Virus record (IMG/VR): IMGVR_UViG_3300042350_001609
Span: 1-23,983 of that record
Direction: 5' to 3' (one strand)
Length of the DNA: 23,983 bases
From: a virus
This document shows, piece after piece, positions 1-5,992 of the stretch. Every line of letters starts with the position of its first letter. The stretch's first letter is position 1. The notes under the pieces are model-generated. The model made no database searches. It was given only the letters and a program-made list of their open reading frames with translations, and was not told where the DNA came from. The translations under genes were made by a program, and so were the position numbers.

Positions 1-47
1 GCGCGCGCGAGCCATTCCCTGTCCCAGTCGTCGAGTTCAATCGCCAC
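1..47 (-). CDS. Partial small protein, N-terminus only
   Basis: A GTG at 47-45 opens a frame that runs off the left edge and begins VAIELDDWDREWLARA. It has a strong Shine-Dalgarno sequence, GGAGG, about six bases upstream (reading gcggaggtggaccGTG), and it overlaps the last codons of the methyltransferase by 11 bases, as is usual for coupled phage genes. Only about 15 residues are visible; they look amphipathic and acidic. I do not recognise the family. The start and its ribosome binding site are the real evidence. Confidence 0.55.
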   Translation of the reverse strand, partial: MAIELDDWDREWLAR

Positions 48-1443
48 GGTCCACCTCCGCGATCCGCTTGCCGATCCAGGCCATGCACGGCACGGCCATG
101 CTGTTTCCGAGCGCCTTGTAGCGCGGCCCGTCCGGTGCCTCGGGCGACTTGCGCCACGGTATGTTGGTGTAGTTGTCGGGGAAGCCCTGCAGCCGCTCGC
201 ACTCCACGGGCGTGAGGCGGCGGACTTGCATGGCGACCGCGTGGACAGCAGCGACCTGCTGCGTAACCTCGCTGCTCTGCGGGCTGCGGCTCGGGTCATT
301 GCTTGCCGTCAGCGCAGGCGCCACCGGCTGCGCGACCCGTGCGCCCTCGTAGCCGCCAGACTGGTGCGAGCGCAAGGTGCCAATCAGTTCCTCGGAGCAG
401 TTCTGCTCGCCGTCGATGCCATACGCCACCGGCTGCGCGACCGCCACCGTCGCAGCGCCGCCCTTAGACCCGCAGCCCATCGCGTGCGTCGTGCCGTCCT
501 CGCTGCTGATCGGGTCTTGCGTGGGGTGGAAGGCGACCGGCTGCGCCACAAACTGATCTTGCGCCGCCGCCAGCGTAAAGGCGCGTTCCTCGCTGCCGAG
601 GTAGCCCTTGCCCGCCTGCTTGCCGATGTTGGTGCTGCCGCGCGAGCCGTCCTCGCGCTCAACGCCGCCGCGGACTTTGAATACCTGCGCGACCATGTTG
701 TAGCACTCGTCGCCCGCCGGGCCGCCGCTGCCCTTCGACCACTTGCTGCTTACTGTGCCGGCGATGCGACCGCCATCAGGGCCACCTCCAACGCACTCGC
801 TCCACGCTAGTTCTTCGTGGTTGTTGCGGCTGATTCCAAAGCGCGCTGCAATTGTTCCGGCAACTGCTTCCCGCGCTTCCCGGCTCGGCGGAGAATCCCG
901 GCGCACGCTTTCGCGCTCAAAAAGAACCTGGGCGGCACGCTGCCAGTCTCCAAGATGTCCGACAACGAACACACGACGGCGGCGCTGGGCCACTCCGAAC
1001 CATTGAGCGTCCAGGACTCGGTAGGCCCACCCATACCCCAACTCCCCCAGCGCCCCGAGGAAGGTGCCAAAATCCCGTCCTCCGCCAGATGACAGGACGC
1101 CGGGGACATTTTCCCAGACAACCCATCTAGGCCGGTAACGTTGAGCGATTGCAAGGTACGTGAGCATGAGGTTTCCTCTGGGATCCTCAAGCCCTTTGCG
1201 GAGGCCCGCGACCGAGAAGCTTTGACAGGGGGTTCCTCCAACGAGAAGGTCAACTGTTTCATCGGGCCACTCCTGGAACTTGGTCATGTCGCCGAAGTTC
1301 GGGACAGACGGATAGTGATGCGCCAACACGGCGCGCGGAAACGGTTCGATTTCGCTGAACGCCACCGGCTGCCAGCCAAGCGGGTGCCAGGCGACGGATG
1401 CGGCTTCGATGCCGCTGCACACCGAGAGGTAGCGGAGGCTCAT
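37..1443 (-). CDS. DNA (cytosine-5-)-methyltransferase
   Basis: A 468-residue C5 DNA methyltransferase, which transfers a methyl group from S-adenosylmethionine to cytosine C5 in a specific DNA sequence; phages use such enzymes to evade host restriction. The motifs are in the standard order: motif I near the N-terminus (SVCSGIEAAS), motif IV GGTPCQSFS with catalytic Cys73, motif VI ENVPGV (Glu111), motif VIII QRRRR (153-157), motif IX RRLTPVECERLQGFP (about 408-422) and motif X ALGNSMAVP. The target-recognition region, about 185-400, is long and holds VAQPVA repeats at 299, 335 and 370. The start at 1443 is chosen over an upstream alternative because its ATG overlaps the preceding stop as ATGA and follows AGGGG. 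The target sequence cannot be read from the protein. The enzyme looks intact. Confidence 0.95.
   Translation of the reverse strand: MSLRYLSVCSGIEAASVAWHPLGWQPVAFSEIEPFPRAVLAHHYPSVPNFGDMTKFQEWPDETVDLLVGGTPCQSFSVAGLRKGLEDPRGNLMLTYLAIAQRYRPRWVVWENVPGVLSSGGGRDFGTFLGALGELGYGWAYRVLDAQWFGVAQRRRRVFVVGHLGDWQRAAQVLFERESVRRDSPPSREAREAVAGTIAARFGISRNNHEELAWSECVGGGPDGGRIAGTVSSKWSKGSGGPAGDECYNMVAQVFKVRGGVEREDGSRGSTNIGKQAGKGYLGSEERAFTLAAAQDQFVAQPVAFHPTQDPISSEDGTTHAMGCGSKGGAATVAVAQPVAYGIDGEQNCSEELIGTLRSHQSGGYEGARVAQPVAPALTASNDPSRSPQSSEVTQQVAAVHAVAMQVRRLTPVECERLQGFPDNYTNIPWRKSPEAPDGPRYKALGNSMAVPCMAWIGKRIAEVDRGD
319..549 (-). repeat. Degenerate repeat in methyltransferase target-recognition region
   Basis: The 19-mer CGCCACCGGCTGCGCGACC occurs exactly at 319-337 and 424-442, and a diverged copy lies near 532-549. 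The spacing is 105 then 108 bases (35 and 36 codons), so the repeats are in frame and encode the three VAQPVA motifs of the methyltransferase. Confidence 0.75.
807..1262 (-). CDS. Overlapping frame inside the methyltransferase gene, 151 aa
   Basis: This frame lies wholly inside the methyltransferase gene on the same strand, shifted by one base. Its ATG at 1262-1260 is preceded by AGGAG at 1274-1270 with a 7-base spacer, an ideal ribosome binding site. The 151-residue product starts MKQLTFSLEEPPVKAS and includes GKMSPASC, SLSDILETGSVPPRFFLS and ACAGILRRAGKRGKQLP. Its composition is balanced, unlike the Arg/Ala/Pro-rich shadow frames elsewhere in the window. From memory it resembles short proteins annotated in many phages with the same MKQLTFS start and LETGxVPxRxFLS-ACxGILRRA core, but no function is known to me. 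That likeness could be passive, because methyltransferase motifs IV-VIII constrain the DNA of this frame. Translation is therefore plausible but not shown. Confidence 0.5.
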   Translation of the reverse strand: MKQLTFSLEEPPVKASRSRASAKGLRIPEETSCSRTLQSLNVTGLDGLSGKMSPASCHLAEDGILAPSSGRWGSWGMGGPTESWTLNGSEWPSAAVVCSLSDILETGSVPPRFFLSAKACAGILRRAGKRGKQLPEQLQRALESAATTTKN

Positions 1444-1817
1444 GTCCGCCCCTGCTTGTGTACCCACACCTCTACTTTGGTGTCAGGATCTACGAAATTG
1501 AGTTCGGGGTTGCACCAGCAAGGCGAACCGTCCGTAACATGTTCGGTTGACAGCGCGGCAAGTTGCGCCTTTCGCAGCGCATCCTCGGCGGCGCGAAGGC
1601 GAACATAAGCCGCCTCTCGCCTGTTCCGGGCATCTTGCGCATCCAAAGCCATCTTAACGGCCGCCTGCTTGGCGGCTTCGCCGGTTCTTCGCTTAGACGC
1701 TTTGCGCGCGCGCCATGTAGCGTGCAGCGACAAGCGTGATTCGCTATATACCGCACGATGCCACTCTCTGCGCGCCGCTTTGCGCTCCGCTTTTAGTTCG
1801 GGAATCGTCTTGCTCAT
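1440..1817 (-). CDS. Small coiled-coil protein with C-terminal CWC motif
   Basis: A 125-residue protein of unknown function. The N-terminal two thirds are highly charged, Ala/Arg/Lys-rich and probably a long helix or coiled coil. The C-terminus has HVTDGSPCWCNPELNF followed by VEVWVHK. A CWCNP motif followed by a valine/histidine strand is common in small phage proteins, and the two cysteines could help bind metal. I chose ATG 1817 (MSKTIPELK) over a start 20 codons upstream because the longer start would run back through the terminator stem, while 1817 has GAGGGTGGAAGG just before it. Its stop overlaps the methyltransferase start as ATGA, so the two are probably translationally coupled. Confidence 0.75.
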   Translation of the reverse strand: MSKTIPELKAERKAARREWHRAVYSESRLSLHATWRARKASKRRTGEAAKQAAVKMALDAQDARNRREAAYVRLRAAEDALRKAQLAALSTEHVTDGSPCWCNPELNFVDPDTKVEVWVHKQGRT

Positions 1818-1829
1818 CCTTCCACCCTC

Positions 1830-1867
1830 AAAAAGAAGGCCGGGAGCGGCGCGAACCGCCCCCGGCC
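1830..1867 (-). terminator. Rho-independent terminator
   Basis: Stem arms are 1838-1849 and 1856-1867 (12 bp) with a 6-base loop. The only non-Watson-Crick pair is A/C on the plus strand, which becomes G-U in minus-strand RNA, so the hairpin is complete only in that direction. TTCTTTTT follows directly in the minus-strand transcript (1837-1830). It lies between the 216-aa gene and the CWC gene. Confidence 0.85.
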
Positions 1868-1873
1868 GGTTGC

Positions 1874-2524
1874 TCACGCCCGACGACGACGGCGACCCGG
1901 CGCCGCCTCGTCAGCCGCAGGAGCCTCAACCGCTTCGCCGCTTGCGGCGTTGCCGTCAAGGTTCACCCACCCGACGATTTCAAAGATCGGCGTGAAGATG
2001 CGCCCGTACATCTTGTGCTGGTAATGCTCCTTCTTGAGTCGCACGACCGGCACCGGCAGGTCAGGGTTGGTTTCGACCTGTGCGGCAATCGCTGCCGCCA
2101 AGCCCTGCACGGCACGCTTGCCGCCCACGGATGTCACGGTGTAGCGGGCTTCCAAACCCGCATCCTCACCGTTGACGCACTTGAGCGAGAAGCCCACCTG
2201 CGTCTCCCACCCCTTCTTGGCGGCCTCGGGCGCCGGGCCAATCTCCGGGAGCGGCTGCGTAACCGGCCCCATCTTCTCGCCCAACACCTCGCCCGCACCC
2301 CAAGCGATGAAGCCGTGGATAAAGCTGAACGGGTTGACCGCCCAAGTGGAGTCATCCTCCACTTCGGTTTGATCGGCACCGAACACCCAATGGCCGGTCT
2401 TGTCCATCTTGAGGATGGTCACACCGACCGTGCCCACCGCCGTGTCAAGCGACTTGAGGGCGGTGGCGAGGGTGGTGGGCGCCGGTAAACCGGCCTTCTG
2501 GAACAACGAGATTTCATTCGACAT
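1874..2524 (-). CDS. Unrecognised phage protein, 216 aa; possible recombination partner
   Basis: I do not recognise this family with certainty. The protein has a mixed alpha/beta-looking body containing GHWVFGADQ and KKEHYQHKMYGRIFTPIFEIVGWVN. The tail is disordered, Ala/Glu-rich and ends in five arginines (RRRRRA). It has a good start: AAGGAG about 11 bases before ATG 2524. It lies 15 bases downstream of the Cas4-like nuclease gene and shares its transcript, which ends at the terminator just beyond this gene's stop. Single-stranded DNA-binding proteins often occupy this place beside phage exonucleases, so that is one guess from position; an acidic stretch before the C-terminus would fit loosely, but the Arg-rich end would not. 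Confidence 0.75.
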   Translation of the reverse strand: MSNEISLFQKAGLPAPTTLATALKSLDTAVGTVGVTILKMDKTGHWVFGADQTEVEDDSTWAVNPFSFIHGFIAWGAGEVLGEKMGPVTQPLPEIGPAPEAAKKGWETQVGFSLKCVNGEDAGLEARYTVTSVGGKRAVQGLAAAIAAQVETNPDLPVPVVRLKKEHYQHKMYGRIFTPIFEIVGWVNLDGNAASGEAVEAPAADEAAPGRRRRRA

Positions 2525-2539
2525 GACTATTAATACTCC

Positions 2540-3661
2540 TTACACAAGTTTAGAAAGAGCCGCAGTCAACTGCTGCCCGATTTGCAACACCGCCGGTCGG
2601 GAATCGCTTTCCGACGCGAGGGTGGTGCCTGACGACGCCATGACGGTCAAGCCTTCCGGCAAAACCTTCTTGGCGGCTTTCAGCTTTTTCTCCGCCTGCG
2701 CCGGAGAGACAAGCTCCGTCACAAGCGGGTCGATTCCGAGGCCGACGAGGGCGATTTCCGCCGCCTTCTCGTCAACCCATTTGCGGGTGCCGCGCTTCTG
2801 TACGAGCTTGAAGCCTGGCACCTGATTGCCGGACTCTAGCACTTGGAGCGCAAGCGCGCGCAAGTCGCTGATCCAGCCTTCAAGGATGTCCGCGCGTTGC
2901 AGCATGACGCCAAGCTGCGTGGCGTCCAGTTCCTTGATGGTCTTTTGCAACGCCCGGTCAACCGCGCCCGTCATTTGCGGGCAGATGGGCTTGGCGGCGC
3001 ACCACCTGCAATGATCGCCCACCGCAAGCGCCGCATCGGGGCGCAACGCCGTGTGGACGGCAAGCGCCAGGTCAGCCTCAAAGCGCCGGATGCGGTCGGG
3101 CGTTGTGACCCATCGCTTGGGGTCAGAGGGCGGCTGCGCGATGACGAGTTCGATTTCCTCCGCGCCGTCAAACACCCACTTGGTTGCGGGCGTGCGCATC
3201 GCGGCAGCGGCGTAGAACATGAGCTGTTCGTTCTCGACGGGCGACACCGGCACGCCGTCACCAAACTTCCAATCCCAGACGATGGCGCGCTTGCCGATGC
3301 GGCCAAGCACGTCAGCCGATCCGAACACGCCGGGGAGGAAGTCGCCAAAGCCGACCACGGCTTCGATGGCGAATTCCATCTGCTTGTCGGGGTCAACGGC
3401 GTCGAGCATCGCAAGCGCCGGCAGGATCTTGGCTTCCATCAACTCAGGGGTAAGTTCCTCGCCCTCGTAGGTCGCGCCCAAGAAGTTCGCGGGCGGCTCG
3501 TCATGCTCAAGGATCTTGGCGATGACATCGTGAAGCAAGGTGCCGCGCAGGGCATCCTTGGATGCGGGCTTCGGCGGGACTTGCTGAACGAGCTTGACGC
3601 TGCCAGGGCAGGCCATGACGCGCTTGGCGGTAGACCCGCCGACGATAGTGCTGTGTGCCAT
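2540..3661 (-). CDS. Cas4/RecB-like PD-(D/E)XK exonuclease, DUF2800-type
   Basis: A 373-residue nuclease of the Cas4/AddB-like group that probably processes DNA ends in phage recombination or replication. Visible signatures are an N-terminal cysteine (ACPGS, Cys18), His44 in TLLHD, Asp117 in FGSADVLG, the D-x-K core VWDWKFGDG (Asp130, Lys132), Gln146 in NEQLMFY and a cysteine cluster HCRWCAAKPICPQM (Cys218, 221, 227). Cys18 with these three would form the iron-sulphur cluster known in the family. The ATG at 3661 follows GGAG at a normal distance. It is the first gene of the leftward transcript from the divergent promoter at 3695-3723. All key residues are present, so it should be active. Confidence 0.85.
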   Translation of the reverse strand: MAHSTIVGGSTAKRVMACPGSVKLVQQVPPKPASKDALRGTLLHDVIAKILEHDEPPANFLGATYEGEELTPELMEAKILPALAMLDAVDPDKQMEFAIEAVVGFGDFLPGVFGSADVLGRIGKRAIVWDWKFGDGVPVSPVENEQLMFYAAAAMRTPATKWVFDGAEEIELVIAQPPSDPKRWVTTPDRIRRFEADLALAVHTALRPDAALAVGDHCRWCAAKPICPQMTGAVDRALQKTIKELDATQLGVMLQRADILEGWISDLRALALQVLESGNQVPGFKLVQKRGTRKWVDEKAAEIALVGLGIDPLVTELVSPAQAEKKLKAAKKVLPEGLTVMASSGTTLASESDSRPAVLQIGQQLTAALSKLV

Positions 3662-3694
3662 ATCAAACTCCGATAGTGGATTGAGTGAGCCGCT

Positions 3695-3723
3695 AGGTTA
3701 GCCGCAAGAATCTAGGTTGTCAA
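3695..3723 (-). promoter_or_regulatory. Leftward sigma70-like promoter
   Basis: On the minus strand, TTGACA (3723-3718, a perfect -35) is followed after exactly 17 bases by TAACCT (3700-3695, a weak -10, three of six consensus bases). It would drive the Cas4-like nuclease gene starting at 3661. Confidence 0.55.
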
Positions 3724-3751
3724 GCATTGTCTTTTCAGATAGTCTTGCGGC
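3701..3751. promoter_or_regulatory. Candidate operator: 9-bp inverted repeat across divergent promoters
   Basis: GCCGCAAGA (3701-3709) and TCTTGCGGC (3743-3751) are perfect inverted copies 33 bases apart, centred on the overlapping -35 boxes. The left arm abuts the leftward -10 and the right arm overlaps the rightward -10 and start point. A regulator bound to both arms would affect both transcripts. No regulator gene is recognisable nearby. Confidence 0.5.
3717..3745 (+). promoter_or_regulatory. Rightward sigma70-like promoter, possibly leaderless
   Basis: TTGTCA (3717-3722, five of six -35 bases) is followed after exactly 17 bases by TAGTCT (3740-3745, four of six). The expected start of transcription, about seven bases on, falls at the ATG of the VRR-NUC gene (3752). 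No Shine-Dalgarno sequence precedes that ATG, which fits a leaderless message. Confidence 0.55.
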
Positions 3752-4030
3752 ATGAAAGAATCCGAATTGGAGACGCATTTCGATTGGGCGGTGCAGGTTG
3801 CCGGGGGCAAGACCTACAAGTTCCGATCCCCGACGCAGAACGGCGTGTCCGACCGCATTGCTTGCTTCCCGGACGGTAGCACTTGGTTCGTGGAGTTGAA
3901 GGTTAAGGGCGGGCGCATCGACCCGCTGCAAGCCTTGTTTGCGGCGGACATGAAGCGGCTGAACCAGTCATACGCCACGATTTGGACGAAGGAGGACGCC
4001 GATGCTTTCGTTGCGGCGGCAACACAATGA
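3752..4030 (+). CDS. VRR-NUC domain nuclease
   Basis: A 92-residue stand-alone VRR-NUC domain, a compact PD-(D/E)XK nuclease found in phages, often beside helicases. Visible features are acidic residues at the N-terminus (ESELE), the nuclease core with Asp34 in NGVSDRI and Glu48/Lys50 in FVELKVKGG, then RIDPLQ with Gln60. Related stand-alone domains can act on branched DNA; the substrate here is inferred only. It is the first gene of a four-gene rightward operon, and its TGA overlaps the next ATG as ATGA. No Shine-Dalgarno sequence is visible upstream and the predicted transcript starts at or next to the ATG. Confidence 0.9.
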   Translation: MKESELETHFDWAVQVAGGKTYKFRSPTQNGVSDRIACFPDGSTWFVELKVKGGRIDPLQALFAADMKRLNQSYATIWTKEDADAFVAAATQ

Positions 4031-4473
4031 TTATCCGCCCTGTTTCGCTTAAATTTGCGCAAGAGTTTGTTCGGCAAAATCACCGTCACAACAAACCACC
4101 TTCGGGGCATAAGTTTAGTATTGGCCTATTTGACGGCGACGTGTGCGTGGGCGTTGCTACCGCAGGACGCCCTATTGCACGGATGCTTGATGATGGGTTG
4201 ACTTTAGAAGTGACGCGAACTTGCACCGATGGCACTCGAAACGCTAATTCAATGCTGTACGGCGCTATTGTTCGTGCGGCAAAAGCACTTGGGTATCTGA
4301 AAGTTGTGACGTATACGCAGCACGATGAAAGCGGAGCTAGTTTGCGTGGTGCGGGATGGACTCCGATTGCGCATTTACCCCCGCGCAAAGGATGGGATTC
4401 GCCTGGACGTCCTCGCGCGGACATTGGCAGCGGTGGCGTAGCGCGCGTTCGTTGGGAGCGCGTATGCAATTAA
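4027..4473 (+). CDS. XF1762-type GNAT-like acyltransferase protein
   Basis: A 148-residue protein resembling the phage XF1762 family, which looks like a GNAT-fold acyltransferase. Recognisable blocks are NHRHNKPPSGHKFSIGLFDG, VGVATAGRP, LEVTRTCTDGTRNANSMLYG and SLRGAGW. The substrate is unknown. The strand order E-x-T-R, N-A-S-M-L-Y, G-A-G-W recalls Mom-type DNA-modifying acyltransferases; that is inference. The start at 4027 is chosen because its ATG overlaps the upstream stop as ATGA; an earlier in-frame start would lie inside the nuclease gene. Hand counts of G+C are 21/50, 30/60 and 28/60 in three stretches (4031-4080, 4081-4140, 4201-4260) against 43/60 in the helicase gene (4621-4680), a sign of separate origin. 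Confidence 0.8.
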   Translation: MIIRPVSLKFAQEFVRQNHRHNKPPSGHKFSIGLFDGDVCVGVATAGRPIARMLDDGLTLEVTRTCTDGTRNANSMLYGAIVRAAKALGYLKVVTYTQHDESGASLRGAGWTPIAHLPPRKGWDSPGRPRADIGSGGVARVRWERVCN

Positions 4474-5804
4474 GACCCTATCAAGAAACGGCGGCTGACT
4501 TCCTCTACGAGCATGACCGGGCGATGATGTTGGCGTGGGTTGGCGCCGGCAAGACCGCTACGGCGCTCACGGCCATGCGGGATGCCCTGCGCGATGGGGT
4601 GGTCAAGCGGTGGCTCGTTGTCGCGCCCCTGCGCGTCTGCCGCTACGTGTGGCCGTCTGAGGCTGCCAAGTGGACGCCTGATGTCAAGGTGGCGGTGGCG
4701 CTCGGCGCGTCCAAGGCGCGGGCTGCGGCGCTTGCATCCGATGCCCGCGTGGTCGTCATCAACTACGAGAATCTGGCGTGGCTCGCCGGGCAACGGTTTG
4801 ACTTTGATGGCGTGGTGTTTGACGAGCTGACGCGCCTCAAGAACCCCTCCGGCGTGCGGTTCAAGGCCATCCTCAAGCGCCTGGAAGATGTCCCCATCCG
4901 GTGGGGGCTGACCGGCAGCTTCACGTCCAACGGCCTTGAGGACGTGTTCGGCCAATGCAAAATCATCGACCAGTCGTTGCTTGGTCGCTCCAAGGGCGCG
5001 TTCCTGCAACAGTATTTCCATTGCATCAACCGCGACCACGGCCAATGGGAGCCGGCGCGCGGATCGTTGGAGCAGGTCATGGCGCGCATCAAGCACGCAA
5101 CCTTCGTGCTTGAGCCTGGCGAGTACGCCGACACCTTGCCGCCGCTGCACGTCACCCCGCTGCGAACCGTCCTGACCGACCGCGAACCCTACCAGAAGAT
5201 GAAGCAGGACTTCGTGGTGCGCTTCCCTGACGCGCAGGCGGTCGCCGTCAACGCCGGCGCCGTCACGCAGAAACTTCAACAGATGGCGTGCGGGTGGGTG
5301 TACGACACCCGTAAGACACCCAACCCCGCCAAGCCGGGCAAGTTCATCGTCACGCAGACCCCGGTGTGGTTTTCTAGCCACAAGTTTGACTTGCTAGAGG
5401 AAGTTCTTGACGGCAATCAGCGGGTGAACACGGTGGTGGTGTACAACTACGTCGAGGAACAAGCAGAGTTGTTGCGCCGCTACCCCCATGCCGCCACAAT
5501 AGACCAGCCAGGCGTAGTGGATCGGTGGAACCGCGGCGAAGTGCCGCTGCTGCTGATTCACCCCCGCTCGGCCGGCCACGGCCTCAACTTGCAGCACGGC
5601 GGGAGCCATATGGTGTTTCTGTCGCTGCCGTGGTCGCTAGAGGAATACGAGCAGACCGTTGGTCGACTGCACCGCAGCGGTCAGCGGCAGGATGTGTGGG
5701 TCTATGTCTTGCTTGCCAATCAGACGATTGACGAGCGTATCTGGTCGGCGCTGCACGACAAGCGTGCGGTATCCGACATAGCCATGAAGGAGTTGACCGA
5801 ATGA
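4464..5804 (+). CDS. SNF2-type superfamily 2 helicase/ATPase
   Basis: A 446-residue DNA-dependent ATPase of the SNF2-like helicase group common in phage replication modules. Motifs are a Q-like start LRPYQ, Walker A VGAGKT (Lys30), motif II VVFDELTRLKN (Asp120, Glu121; DELT in place of DEAH), motif III LTGSFTSN (about 149-156), motif V SAGHGLNLQ, and motif VI EQTVGRLHRSGQ with Arg401, His403 and Arg404. It probably remodels or unwinds phage DNA together with the adjacent VRR-NUC nuclease. The ATG at 4464 is preferred to an upstream frame start because the protein then begins at the conserved LRPYQ block and GGGAG precedes it. It overlaps the previous gene by 10 bases. Confidence 0.92.
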   Translation: MQLRPYQETAADFLYEHDRAMMLAWVGAGKTATALTAMRDALRDGVVKRWLVVAPLRVCRYVWPSEAAKWTPDVKVAVALGASKARAAALASDARVVVINYENLAWLAGQRFDFDGVVFDELTRLKNPSGVRFKAILKRLEDVPIRWGLTGSFTSNGLEDVFGQCKIIDQSLLGRSKGAFLQQYFHCINRDHGQWEPARGSLEQVMARIKHATFVLEPGEYADTLPPLHVTPLRTVLTDREPYQKMKQDFVVRFPDAQAVAVNAGAVTQKLQQMACGWVYDTRKTPNPAKPGKFIVTQTPVWFSSHKFDLLEEVLDGNQRVNTVVVYNYVEEQAELLRRYPHAATIDQPGVVDRWNRGEVPLLLIHPRSAGHGLNLQHGGSHMVFLSLPWSLEEYEQTVGRLHRSGQRQDVWVYVLLANQTIDERIWSALHDKRAVSDIAMKELTE

Positions 5805-5992
5805 ACTGGACGCAACTGAACGCTGCCATGAAGGGCATGGGCGAGGAACAGGTGCTTGAGCTGCTGGTGGCCGAACGCAACGGTCAGCGCCGCAAGGTGT
5901 TCCTTGAGCGCCTGCACCAGCGGTACACGTCGATGCGCGCCGCGCGCGAGCGCGACGAGATTATGGCCGAGGCGCGTCAGGCGCGAGGTTGA
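5801..5992 (+). CDS. Small helical protein downstream of helicase
   Basis: A 63-residue charged protein, MNWTQLNAAMKGMGEEQVL onwards, predicted from its sequence to be mostly alpha-helical. Function is unknown. Its ATG overlaps the helicase stop (ATGA) and has AAGGAG eight bases upstream, so translation is well supported. Small proteins of this kind often follow phage SNF2-like helicases and may be partners. Its 3' end overlaps the end of the convergent i-spanin gene by 32 bases. Confidence 0.8.
   Translation: MNWTQLNAAMKGMGEEQVLELLVAERNGQRRKVFLERLHQRYTSMRAARERDEIMAEARQARG

Noticed and set aside
226-810. A 194-codon plus-strand frame opposite the methyltransferase
   Set aside because: Arg/Ala/Leu-only composition and an antisense position; its openness follows from the repeated methyltransferase sequence.
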